A stretch of DNA of 64,000 nt, taken from Clostridia bacterium (lineage in GTDB: Bacteria > Bacillota > Clostridia > Lachnospirales > Lachnospiraceae). Every line of letters begins with the position of its first letter. Positions within the stretch are counted from its first letter, which is position 1. Under the pieces are notes generated by a model. The model worked only from the letters and a program-made list of their open reading frames with translations. It was not told the DNA's origin and did not search any database. Below, piece after piece: positions 47,252 to 56,211 of this stretch. The stretch covers positions 53,501 to 117,500 of the forward strand of contig BNZI01000001.1 of the NCBI GenBank assembly GCA_026000945.1, given 5' to 3'. Position numbers and translations under genes: made by a program.

Positions 47252-48373
47252 ATGAAAATTTCTTGTATTACTTATCATGGGGCTTATAATTATGGCTCTG
47301 TGCTGCAAACTTTTGCTACAGTACAATATTTTCGGCAATTAGGTTTTGACATAGAAATCATAAACTATACGCCTTCCCATTTACGGCATCATGGAAGTTT
47401 TTTTACAACTTATCATGAGATTAGTTTACGTCACTATACACCACCTTTGCGCATTTTTTTATCTTTAATCAAGATATTTTCTTATCAAAAACAGCTTGAT
47501 GTATTCTGGCATTTTCTTCAAAAATATATTCCTTTAACAAAGCCTTATCCTTCAATTGAAAGTTTGAAAAAGTCTCCTCCTCAAGCAGATCTTTATTGTA
47601 CAGGAAGTGATCAAGTTTGGAATAATTATTTTACAGAAAAGTTTGATTCTGCTTATTTTTTAGATTTTTTACCTGAACAAGCAAAAAAAATTTCATTTTC
47701 AGCTAGTTTCGGTAAAGAGAATTTTGATCAAGCAGAGTTAAAGTTTATTCAAAAAAAGTTAAAAAAGTATAGGTATTTGTCTGTTCGTGAAAATTCAGCT
47801 TTGAGGATTTTATCTGAAATTGGATATCAGGGTGATAAGATACTAGACCCTACTTTGTTATTAGAGGCAGATGCATGGAAAAAACTTTCTAAAAAAAGGA
47901 AAGTAAAAGGTGCTTATCTTTTAGTATATCAGCTACATGCAGATAGTAAGGCATTGGATATGGCTTTAGCATTCAAAAAAATGACAGGTATTCCAGTAAT
48001 CCGCATTGCGACGATGTATCATCAAAGAGCAAAATCATCCAGAAAAAAAGTTTTGCCTGAGGTAGAAAATTTTCTAGGATATTTTCGTTATGCAGCTTAT
48101 ATTTTTACAGATTCTTTTCATGGTGTAGCTTTTTCACTGCAATTTAATCGCAATTTTTATGTTACTTTACCAAGTAAATTTTCGGATCGCATATTGACGA
48201 TATTACAAGAGGTGAATTTAAGTAATCGTATTCTAGATGATCCAGAAGATTTACGGAAGATACCTGCAAAAATTTCTTATCAAAAAGTCAATCGTTTACT
48301 ACAAAAGTCTAGGGAAGAGAGTAAGGCAAGCTTTAATCGTGGCTTAAAAGATTTGCATTGCGGGAGTTTTTGA
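47252..48373 (+). CDS. Polysaccharide pyruvyl transferase family protein (first copy)
   Basis: A 373-residue protein of the CsaB/WcaK-type fold. CITYHGAYNYGSVLQTFATVQYF at the N-terminus, YCTGSDQVWN and FTDSFHGVAFSLQFNRNFYV near the C-terminus are the family marks. It should move pyruvate from phosphoenolpyruvate onto a sugar as a ketal, giving the polymer negative charge. The ATG at 47252 follows AAAGGAAGGGA; the longer frame from 47204 reads through the preceding gene end. Confidence 0.9.
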   Translation: MKISCITYHGAYNYGSVLQTFATVQYFRQLGFDIEIINYTPSHLRHHGSFFTTYHEISLRHYTPPLRIFLSLIKIFSYQKQLDVFWHFLQKYIPLTKPYPSIESLKKSPPQADLYCTGSDQVWNNYFTEKFDSAYFLDFLPEQAKKISFSASFGKENFDQAELKFIQKKLKKYRYLSVRENSALRILSEIGYQGDKILDPTLLLEADAWKKLSKKRKVKGAYLLVYQLHADSKALDMALAFKKMTGIPVIRIATMYHQRAKSSRKKVLPEVENFLGYFRYAAYIFTDSFHGVAFSLQFNRNFYVTLPSKFSDRILTILQEVNLSNRILDDPEDLRKIPAKISYQKVNRLLQKSREESKASFNRGLKDLHCGSF

Positions 48374-48374
48374 G

Positions 48375-49598
48375 ATGGAAGATGCATATGTTAAACCAAA
48401 AACCATTTCTATTGTTATCCCCTCTTGTTTATTCCGCTTAGTCTGCTTTGCTGCTTATAATTTTGCTTATATTTTATATATGCTATCTTATATTTCCCAA
48501 AATATTTATTTATTTTTACTATTTGTATTTTGTTGTTTAAATGCTACGATTTATTTCTTGTCTTATTTGAATCAAATAGGAAAGACTTTAGGAAAAAGAA
48601 CGCTTAAGCTTTCGTTGAGTTATGTCGTGACTTTTCTGGTCATTTCTCTAGGTATGCAAATATTCAATGGTGATTTTTCTTCTTATTTGTGGGTGGGTTT
48701 ATTTCGAATTACTTTACCCATTGTCAGTGCTTTTTTCTGGATCAATACGGTCAAAGAATCCGAACAAAAATATTTTTTTGATTTACTGTTATTAAGATTT
48801 ATCTTGCATTTTCTTTGGTCGAATCTAGAGCATATGAATTGGCAGACACTTTTAAGTATGTCTTGGTCAAATTCTTATTCTGATTTTGAATCTTCTTTGG
48901 CTCATGACTTTTTTATTTTAGAATGTTATTTTTTATGGAAAAAGGAGCGAAAAAGAAGTTTCATTAGTATGATATTTTGTATGCTTTCAATGAAAAGGCT
49001 GAGTTTCGTTTTAGCTCCGTTACTTTTCGTTTTTGATTTACTTCCTGTTTATTTTCCTAGATTTTGCAAAAGAATTAAATTTTTTCAACAAGAATCAAAA
49101 AAAAGAAAAGTTTCTTCTTTATGGGCTAATTTACTAAAAATCGTTGTGATTGTAAGTCCTTTATTTATGGTAGCTTTATACAGTCCGGCAGGGCAGGACT
49201 TATTTTATAGTTTATTTAAGAAGGATCTTAATGTATTTATGTCTGGAAGGGTAAGCATTTATTATACTTTGGTAGAAGCTATTCCTTATTATAATGGATA
49301 TGGATCGGTGAATCACTTCTTATCCTCTTATGTTGCTTCTGTTTTTGGGACGTATTGGAATGCTGTTTTACACAATGATTATATTCGAATTTATTTAGAA
49401 ACAGGCATTTTAGGCGTTATTGCCATTACGCATAGCTTAGTAGAGTTAAGTAGAAAAGAATATTGGATTTTTGTGATGATGGTTTATTTAATGGTAGTGG
49501 CAATCACTTCACATATTTTTAATTATTTCAGTGTGTGGGTTACCTTTTATATGATCGTGTTCCAGTTAAATACAGAGAGAGAGAAGGTCTTTGCTTGA
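48375..49598 (+). CDS. Wzy-like polysaccharide polymerase
   Basis: A 407-residue protein with about ten hydrophobic segments. The loop and helix YGSVNHFLSSYVASVFG...LHNDYIRIYLETGILGVIA is the pattern of O-antigen/capsule polymerases, which join lipid-linked repeat units outside the membrane. No other polymerase candidate lies in the locus. Sequence similarity in this family is low, so the call rests on topology, this loop and context. Confidence 0.78.
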   Translation: MEDAYVKPKTISIVIPSCLFRLVCFAAYNFAYILYMLSYISQNIYLFLLFVFCCLNATIYFLSYLNQIGKTLGKRTLKLSLSYVVTFLVISLGMQIFNGDFSSYLWVGLFRITLPIVSAFFWINTVKESEQKYFFDLLLLRFILHFLWSNLEHMNWQTLLSMSWSNSYSDFESSLAHDFFILECYFLWKKERKRSFISMIFCMLSMKRLSFVLAPLLFVFDLLPVYFPRFCKRIKFFQQESKKRKVSSLWANLLKIVVIVSPLFMVALYSPAGQDLFYSLFKKDLNVFMSGRVSIYYTLVEAIPYYNGYGSVNHFLSSYVASVFGTYWNAVLHNDYIRIYLETGILGVIAITHSLVELSRKEYWIFVMMVYLMVVAITSHIFNYFSVWVTFYMIVFQLNTEREKVFA

Positions 49599-50650
49599 AA
49601 GTGGTAGCTTTAGTTACGGTGTATTATACAGAAAATTGTGGAAGTGTTTTACAAGCGTATGCTTTAATGAAAACTATACAAAAATTGGGCTATCAAGTGG
49701 TGTTGATTTCTACAAAAAATTCTTATTCTGGGCATTCTTTAAAACGTTTAATAAAAAATCTTTTGCAAACTATAGTAAGAAAAGATTTTTCAGATATTTT
49801 TCCCATCATCAAGAAATATCAACAATATCACTTATGGATAAAATCTTTACCACAAATGACGATTAAACAAGCTAAACATAGCGCAATTTCTGCATATGTC
49901 TTTGGCAGCGATACCATTTGGGACATTCGCTCAAAGTATTTTTTAGCTTCTTATGATGTTTTTTGGGGTACTGCTTTTCCTTTGGAGTATAAAGTGGCTT
50001 ATGGGGCATCTGTTGCCAATTCTTCAAAAAAAGAAATACTATCTTTAGGCTATCCAAGAAAAGCTTTAACAGATTTTCAACGGATCAGCGTCAGGGATGG
50101 GCATTCTGAACAAGTAGTTCAATCCTTAAGCCAGCAAAGGATAGAAAGAGTTTGTGATCCTACGTTTTTATTGGATAAAAAAGAGTATAGGCCATTTTTG
50201 AAAAAGGTTAAAGAAAAAAATTATATGCTCGTTTATTTGTTTGATGATTTAGAACAAGAACAAGTGAGACAGATTCTTCAATTTGCAAAAAAAAATCATC
50301 TTATGCTGATTTCCGTTGGAAAGAAAATGAGCTGGTGTGAAAGGCATAAAGAGTCTACTTTAGAAAATTTTTTATCTTACTATTACCAAGCGGACTATAT
50401 CATCAGTAATACTTTTCATGGGACAATCTTTTCTTTGTTATTTCATAAACAATTTTTTATTTTGGATTTTCAAAAGAAAAAGGTTGAGGAATTATTGATT
50501 TCTTTAAATTTGCGGCAGCGTTTAGTGTCGGATTTAAAGAATTTAGATGTTTTAGCCAAAGAGAAGATAGACAATCAACAGCTGGAAACTACCTTTCAAA
50601 AATGGAAAACGGAAAGTTTATCTTATTTGAAAAAATCACTTCAGTCTTAA
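49595..50650 (+). CDS. Polysaccharide pyruvyl transferase family protein (second copy)
   Basis: A 351-residue relative of the protein two genes upstream: VTVYYTENCGSVLQAYALMKTI, VFGSDTIWDI, ISVRDGHSEQVV and ISNTFHGTIFSLLFHKQFF. TTG at 49595 overlaps the polymerase stop (TTGA), with GAGAGAAGG upstream, so translation is coupled. The two copies are distant in sequence and so may act on different sugars or use different donors. Confidence 0.88.
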   Translation: MKVVALVTVYYTENCGSVLQAYALMKTIQKLGYQVVLISTKNSYSGHSLKRLIKNLLQTIVRKDFSDIFPIIKKYQQYHLWIKSLPQMTIKQAKHSAISAYVFGSDTIWDIRSKYFLASYDVFWGTAFPLEYKVAYGASVANSSKKEILSLGYPRKALTDFQRISVRDGHSEQVVQSLSQQRIERVCDPTFLLDKKEYRPFLKKVKEKNYMLVYLFDDLEQEQVRQILQFAKKNHLMLISVGKKMSWCERHKESTLENFLSYYYQADYIISNTFHGTIFSLLFHKQFFILDFQKKKVEELLISLNLRQRLVSDLKNLDVLAKEKIDNQQLETTFQKWKTESLSYLKKSLQS

Positions 50651-50651
50651 G

Positions 50652-51082
50652 ATGTGTTCACACTACCGTAGGGCGTCTATCTTTTAATAACTTTGGGACT
50701 AGTCTGTGTTTAGAGCCTGCTCTTCTCTCTTACTCACGGGAGAATATTGGTCTATTTTTCTTCCTACGGTGTCGAGCCTTCTTAAAATGCCTCCAACATT
50801 CCTGCGTTACCTCTTCGTGTAGGAAAAAAACTATACACAACATTCTCTACGTTCAGAGATACGAAAATAGGCTCTTAGAAAAACTATCCACAAGATTTTC
50901 CTCGTTCGGGGATATGAAAATAGGCTCTTAGAAAAACTATTCACAATATTCTTCTTGCGGGAAAAATACTGAACAAGTTTTTTATTTTCTTAAAATACGC
51001 ATCATATGTCTGAAAAAAATTTCCTGATCAACAAATAATCTACTCAAAATCTGGGCATTTCGGGTAATATGAATACACCCTG
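50652..51082 (+). repeat. Dispersed repeat, longest copy (about 430 bp)
   Basis: Left end GTGTTCACACTACCGTAGGG; right end reversed GGTGTATTCATATTACCCG. It contains all family blocks plus an internal tandem duplication: AAAACTATACACAACATTCT...GAAAATAGGCTCTTAG at about 50822-50880 is repeated at about 50880-50935, with part of a third. It splits the capsule locus between the second pyruvyl transferase and the nitroreductase gene. Confidence 0.8.
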
Positions 51083-51147
51083 GTGAAAAATTCATCTTCA
51101 AAAAAGATAAAAAGTAGACTAAGAGTACACATAGGAGAAAAAATGAA

Positions 51148-52149
51148 ATGGAAAAGATAAAGGAATTAAAAGAATTATTAAAACAAAATGAAGTTTTGCG
51201 TAAATTGGTAAAAAAGAAAAAAAATACTGCTGAATTTTTGCAGGATGCGAAGGAATTCAACACATACTATCTAGAAGAAGGAAAATCAGAAAATGTTTTG
51301 GAGTATCAAATGCTTTTACTCGTTCATAGTTTGGAAAAAGGAATGTGTATGAAAGAGTTAAGGCCGTTTGGAGGAGAAAAGTGTCAAGAGTTAATTCGTT
51401 TAATTAATCGTTATGAACAGCTTAGCAAAACAGAAGAATCATCTGCTTATCAGATGGCTTTTTCCATTTTAAATAAATGGAGATTATTTTATGAGGAACA
51501 TCATTGGCAAAAAGATGCTTATTATGCTTTGGTTAATAAATTTTTAAAAAAACAGGAAAATCATTCTCAACTTGCTGTAGGGTTTAAAGAAATCAGCAAA
51601 GAAGAATTGACGAAAGGGATGCAAATTCCCTTTTCTCGTTTTTGTGCTTCTAGGCATTCTGTACGTAAATTTTCATCTACTCCAATCAGTGAAGAAGTTT
51701 TATGGGACTGCGTAAAAACCGCCCTTACTGCTCCGTCAGCTTGTAATCGTCAAATGTGTAAGGTATATGCAGTGAAGAAAAAAGAACATAGACAGTTTTT
51801 GAATAAAATGGTAATCGGTGTTAATGGATTTGAAAAAGAGTACATGCAGTATTTTCTGATTACATTTGACTTGAGTTCGTTTAACTTTTATGGAGAACGA
51901 AACCAAGGCTTTTTTAATGCAGGTCTTTTTGCAATGACTTTTGCTTTTGCCTTACATGAACAGGGGATTGGCTCATGTTTTTTGCAGTGGAGCAACACGG
52001 CTGCACAAAGTCAAGAAACAAAACGCAGATTATCTATTCCTTTAAGAGAAAAGATAGTTGTAGCGATTGGAGCGGGATATTATGCGGAACATAATCAAAT
52101 TCCTTGTAGCTATCGTAAAAAAGTAGAAGAAGTGTTGAGAGTCCTTTGA
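51148..52149 (+). CDS. Nitroreductase-family protein in capsule locus
   Basis: A 333-residue protein. The C-terminal 190 residues are an FMN nitroreductase fold (RHSVRKFSSTPIS and TAPSACNRQMCKVYAV near the flavin, AIGAGYYAEHNQIPCSYRK at the end). The N-terminal 145 residues are helical and unfamiliar (LVHSLEKGMCMKELRPFGGE). Such long nitroreductase proteins recur beside polysaccharide pyruvyl transferases. A role in modifying the polymer or its precursor is inferred only from this context. Confidence 0.8.
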   Translation: MEKIKELKELLKQNEVLRKLVKKKKNTAEFLQDAKEFNTYYLEEGKSENVLEYQMLLLVHSLEKGMCMKELRPFGGEKCQELIRLINRYEQLSKTEESSAYQMAFSILNKWRLFYEEHHWQKDAYYALVNKFLKKQENHSQLAVGFKEISKEELTKGMQIPFSRFCASRHSVRKFSSTPISEEVLWDCVKTALTAPSACNRQMCKVYAVKKKEHRQFLNKMVIGVNGFEKEYMQYFLITFDLSSFNFYGERNQGFFNAGLFAMTFAFALHEQGIGSCFLQWSNTAAQSQETKRRLSIPLREKIVVAIGAGYYAEHNQIPCSYRKKVEEVLRVL

Positions 52150-52215
52150 GCTTGTCCAATATCTGATTTAGAGTAAAATATCATAGTATATTTTTCTTCA
52201 TTTAGAGATGCCCTA
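52147..52215 (+). repeat. Dispersed repeat, short degraded fragment
   Basis: GAGCTTGTCCAATATCTGAT and AAAATATCATAGTATATTTT resemble the fragment at 897-1040. Weak on its own; it lies in the gap between the nitroreductase and flippase genes. Confidence 0.35.
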
Positions 52216-52269
52216 CAGGTTCTTAGGCGTTACAAATGGACCGAAAAAGGTTAAGGTGAATAGGAAAAG

Positions 52270-53718
52270 TTGAAAACGATTAAAAATTATCTTTATCATA
52301 TTTTATATAACTTATTAACTATAGCCTTGCCTTTAATCACTACTCCTTATTTAGCCCGAATTTTGGGTAAAGAGGGGATTGGTTTATATACTTATTATTT
52401 TACGATTGCACAATTTTGCGCTTTGATTGCTAAATTAGGTTTGAGTAATTATGGGACGAGAGAAATTTCTGCAGTACGTGAAAATGAAGAACAGTTAAAA
52501 CAAACTTTTTCTAATCTTTATGGAATACAAATTTTACTTACTATCATTATTTCATGCATTTATTTTGGATATTCTTGGATATTTTTGCAAGATCTACGGC
52601 AAAAAGTCGCTTTCATTTTTGGCTTGTGGTTAGTCAGTGTTATTTTTGATTTAGATTGGCTGATGTTTGGATTGGAAGATTTTAAACGGACAGTTACACG
52701 TAGTACAATTATTAAATTATTATCAACAATTTGTATCTTTTTAGTAGTTAAAACGAAAGAAGATGTTTTGGTTTATGCTCTTATTACTGCTTTAAGTTAT
52801 AGTTTAGGATATGTTTATTTATGGATAATACTTCGGAAATATATTTCCCTTTCTGGGGTTAAACTAAAAATAATGAAAAAACATTTCTTCCCTTGCTTGG
52901 TCTTGATGTTGCCTACACTGGCAATGAGTGTTTATCGTTCTATGGATAAAGTGATGTTAGGTTTATTAAGCAATGAAGGAGAATTAGGTTTATTTGAATA
53001 TGCAGAGAAGTTGATTTATTGTTTAAGTTCGTTTATTGCTTCATTAGGTGTAGTAATGATGCCAAAAATTTCGCATTTATTTGCAAAAAATAATCGAAGA
53101 GAAATCTTAAAGTATTTAGATTACTCGATGACATTTCTTTTATTCTTATCATCGGGCATGTGTTTTGGAATGATTGCCGTTGCTGACAATTTAATTTTAT
53201 TGCTTTATGGGGCAGATTTTCGTGGGAGTATTATCTTATTGGCCTTGTTGAGTGTGACCTTAATTTTTATTTCTTGGGGTAATGTATTAAGGATGCAATA
53301 CATTATTCCGACGGGTCAAGACAAGGTATATATTGTTTCGATTTTTTTTGGTGCACTTTTGAATTTAATCATTAACCGCCTATGTATTCCTGTCATGGGT
53401 GCACTAGGAGCTTGCCTCGCAACGGTTATTACAGAATTTAGTGTTTCAGCTTTTCAATCTTGGAAAATGAGGAAGCAATTGCCCTTAAAAACTTATTTTA
53501 GTACAGCTTATGGATTTATTCTTTATGGTATGGTTATGAATATTGTTCTGATTTCATTCAATCATTTTAAATTTTTGAAGTCTTTTACTTTATTTTGGAA
53601 AATTTTAGTTGGTGGAAGCGTATATTTATTGCTTTGTGTTAATTATTTTATCCACAAAAGACAGGATATTTTTCGTTTGTTCAGTCAATGGAGACGGAAG
53701 GAAAACAATCAAAAATAG
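52270..53718 (+). CDS. Wzx-type oligosaccharide flippase
   Basis: A 482-residue membrane protein with 12-14 helices of the MOP superfamily. The N-terminus YLYHILYNLLTIALPLITTPYLARILGKEGIG and GLSNYGTREIS are typical of polysaccharide exporters, which turn lipid-linked repeat units across the membrane. TTG start with AGGAAAAG upstream. It completes the Wzx/Wzy set. Confidence 0.9.
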   Translation: MKTIKNYLYHILYNLLTIALPLITTPYLARILGKEGIGLYTYYFTIAQFCALIAKLGLSNYGTREISAVRENEEQLKQTFSNLYGIQILLTIIISCIYFGYSWIFLQDLRQKVAFIFGLWLVSVIFDLDWLMFGLEDFKRTVTRSTIIKLLSTICIFLVVKTKEDVLVYALITALSYSLGYVYLWIILRKYISLSGVKLKIMKKHFFPCLVLMLPTLAMSVYRSMDKVMLGLLSNEGELGLFEYAEKLIYCLSSFIASLGVVMMPKISHLFAKNNRREILKYLDYSMTFLLFLSSGMCFGMIAVADNLILLLYGADFRGSIILLALLSVTLIFISWGNVLRMQYIIPTGQDKVYIVSIFFGALLNLIINRLCIPVMGALGACLATVITEFSVSAFQSWKMRKQLPLKTYFSTAYGFILYGMVMNIVLISFNHFKFLKSFTLFWKILVGGSVYLLLCVNYFIHKRQDIFRLFSQWRRKENNQK

Positions 53719-53852
53719 ATAGTGCGGTTACGGTGAGTGGATACTCTACAGCTTCTTATGACAGAGGAACAATTTGATGCTCAAGGCAATATTGTGTCTT
53801 TGATGTATGTTAAGATGTGAATGCTGATACTCAGACTAAAGGAGGTCTTCTC

Positions 53853-54437
53853 TTGAAAATACAAAAGAAAATTTACTGTTTATTATTTCTTGTCTTATTC
53901 ATGGTTAATACTTTACCTGTTTTTGCTGCATCTGGAATCAATGAGTTTGAACAGAAAATTCTAAATGTTTTATCAGAGCGTATTAGTGCTTCGCATGTCA
54001 ATATTGCGAAAAATTATTTTAATCGTGATGGTATTGATGTAATGGCTGAGGAAAGTGAAAAAGCAATAAAAGAATTACGGGATGCCTATTCGATTATTGA
54101 TCAAAACCCGGTGAATGGCAAAGTTGTTACAGAGTCAACCATAGAAAAATTGCCGAGAAGTATTAAGGAGCAGGTTTTAAATCATGCGGTAAATGCGGCT
54201 TCTGCCTTAGGGATGACGTTGACGTGGAATGCAAGTAAGCGTACTTTTTCTTTGCTAGGAAAAGATAAGTCGATCATTCCATTAGAGAATAACATTATTA
54301 AACAGACGGGAATAAGGACTTCTACGACTTATTGGTTAACAGGTATTATTTTAGTGTTGATTATTGCAATTATTTTAATGAAAAGACCCCATCATCGAGA
54401 TAGAGATCCGCATAGAAAACATCAAAATATTTCATGA
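53853..54437 (+). CDS. Secreted protein with C-terminal membrane anchor, possible sortase substrate
   Basis: A 194-residue protein. Signal peptide at 1-27 (LLFLVLFMVNTLPVFAAS). The mature part (EQKILNVLSERIS...AKNYFNRDGIDVM) resembles a recurrent unnamed clostridial family found beside sortases; I know it only by that context. The end has the layout of a cell wall sorting signal: IIKQTG, seven residues, hydrophobic WLTGIILVLIIAIILM, then basic KRPHHRDRDPHRK. The motif is not canonical LPxTG. TTG at 53853 follows AAAGGAGG; the upstream GTG lacks a site. The sortase gene is 1 kb downstream, past repeats. Confidence 0.65.
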   Translation: MKIQKKIYCLLFLVLFMVNTLPVFAASGINEFEQKILNVLSERISASHVNIAKNYFNRDGIDVMAEESEKAIKELRDAYSIIDQNPVNGKVVTESTIEKLPRSIKEQVLNHAVNAASALGMTLTWNASKRTFSLLGKDKSIIPLENNIIKQTGIRTSTTYWLTGIILVLIIAIILMKRPHHRDRDPHRKHQNIS

Positions 54438-55498
54438 TTATTTTAGTGCTGAAAGGTAAATTTTACAGTTTGTTTTTTTTATTGAACATGGATTAGAGTG
54501 TATAGTCCTATTGAGGAAAGTCTAGAAAAAAGATAAGGTAGAATTTTAAGCTGAAATACGAAACAACACCTTACTTATTCGAATCAAAAGAATCATATTT
54601 GAAAAAATGGTATTCAAGTTCTTTGAATGGCTTCTAGTATTCCAAGTCACCTCTTCGTGAAGAGAAGCTATTTAACATCTCACTGATGATAGAGGATATG
54701 GTCTACTTGTTTGTTTTATACAGTGTCTGAAGTTTCTTAGCATACTTCTAGTATTTTAGGGTATGTTCATACTATCCAAAATGCCCAGAGTTTGCGTAGA
54801 TTTTCCGTCTCGCAAGGCAAATTTTGCAGACATACGATGCGTATTTTAAGAAAATAAAGAACTTGTTCAGTATTTTACCAGCAAGGAGAGTGTCGTGCAT
54901 AGTTTTTCTAATAGTCTGTTTTCGTATCTTTGAACGAGGGAAACTAGACGAATATTCTCCTGTAAGTGAAATAACGAAAACAGGCTCTAAACATAAAATA
55001 GCACAAAATCTACCCAAAAGATAGAAGCCTTGAGGTAGAAGAACACGTTCCAGCCCACCTGTGCATGCGTGAAAATCTAAACTTGATCTTAAAAAAGAAA
55101 AACAATATATAACATGTTCTTCGTTTTAAGATCAAGTAGCATGGTATAGATTCTAGATGAACGGACACTTCATTGTTTAAATCTAATGGACTCTTAGATT
55201 GGCATCCATTACGATAATACAATTTCTTACTTAAACTTTAGACTTCTCAAGTTCCCAAGCGTAGATTTTCACGTGTTTCACAGTAGATGCACATGCGCTA
55301 TCAAAAAAGAGTTGTTCTTTGAATGTTCTCCTATTTTCTCGCCTTATATTCAGATAAACGATAGTTAAGACAAGGGGCTTTATGATGATTGGATCAAACG
55401 CTTTTTGTATTTAGATCATTCCTACAAAAAATATGCTTTAAGAAAATACAAACTTATATAAGACAAGCTTATATAGAAAATGGAAAGGAGCAGCAGCC
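54438..55498. other. Gene-free 1-kb region of nested dispersed repeats
   Basis: No gene supported. It contains a degraded forward fragment (about 54590-54757), a nearly complete reverse copy (54758-55051), and a further fragment (about 55060-55140) that includes a perfect 14-bp inverted repeat, ACTTGATCTTAAAA at 55081-55094 and its complement at 55124-55137. From 55140 to the sortase ribosome site nothing recognisable is seen. Confidence 0.6.
54758..55051 (-). repeat. Dispersed repeat, reverse-oriented copy
   Basis: Read on the minus strand it runs AACGTGTTCTTCTACC (outer end), CTATCTTTTGGGTAGATTTTG, TTAGAGCCTGTTTTCGTTAT, CTTACAGGAGAATATTCGTC, and ends at CTCTGGGCATTTTGGATAG then TATGAACATACC. 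It keeps both termini but lacks part of the middle. Confidence 0.7.
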
Positions 55499-56209
55499 AT
55501 GACAGAACGCAAGAGTAAAATGTCGCAGATGATGTCTGCCTTGTTTATTCCAATTGCGATAGCAATTGTCATTTATTTGTTTATGTATTCAGGAGCGATA
55601 TTTTTTCTTGATCATACTACATATGGTAGAGTTATTTCGCTGATGATTTCATCGAATGAAAATACCGCAAAGAGTGGAGATAATCTCGAAGAGTTGCCGA
55701 ATATTACATTGAATGAAACAGAGGAAGAAGACGGACAGATACAGGAAACATCAGAAGAATTTTTCAATACATCCGTGACGATACCCAAATATGGAGAAGA
55801 GTATGGCATGTTAATCGGACAAAGTATTGGGATGAAAATTCCTTTGATGATGGGAGATAGTGAGGCACAATTAAAAAGGGGAGCAGGTCAATATTTAGGC
55901 AGTTTTTTACCTGGTTATGGAGGGACAATTTTAGCAGCTGGGCATAATATTACGCATTTTTTCTCTTTATCTAAAATACGAGAAAAAGATATTTTAGAAA
56001 TTGATACAAGCTATGGACAATTTCAATATGAGGTAAGAAAAATTCAGGTTCATGCCTATAATGACCCAAAGGCCTATGATTTGTCCCAACAGGATGAAGA
56101 AATTTTAGTGTTATATACTTGCTATCCTTTTGAAGTGATGTCTTCACTGAAAACAGATCGACTATTTGTGTATGCACAGAAAATAAAAGGACCAAAGGTG
56201 GTGTGGTAA
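55499..56209 (+). CDS. Sortase (class D-like)
   Basis: A 236-residue membrane-anchored transpeptidase. One N-terminal helix (residues 13-36) and an acidic linker lead to the sortase barrel. The catalytic His is in GGTILAAGHNITHF, the Cys in LVLYTCYPF, and the Arg in TDRLFVYA; GAGQYLGSFLPGYGGT is typical of class D enzymes. It would attach a surface protein to peptidoglycan or another protein. Candidate partner: the gene ending at 54437. AAAGGAG precedes the ATG. It overlaps or abuts the next gene. Confidence 0.9.
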   Translation: MTERKSKMSQMMSALFIPIAIAIVIYLFMYSGAIFFLDHTTYGRVISLMISSNENTAKSGDNLEELPNITLNETEEEDGQIQETSEEFFNTSVTIPKYGEEYGMLIGQSIGMKIPLMMGDSEAQLKRGAGQYLGSFLPGYGGTILAAGHNITHFFSLSKIREKDILEIDTSYGQFQYEVRKIQVHAYNDPKAYDLSQQDEEILVLYTCYPFEVMSSLKTDRLFVYAQKIKGPKVVW

Positions 56210-56211
56210 AG

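Noticed and set aside
54824-55024. 66-codon plus-strand frame and its antisense 81-codon frame
   Set aside because: Both fall within the reverse copy of the dispersed repeat, have no ribosome site, and are broken in other copies.
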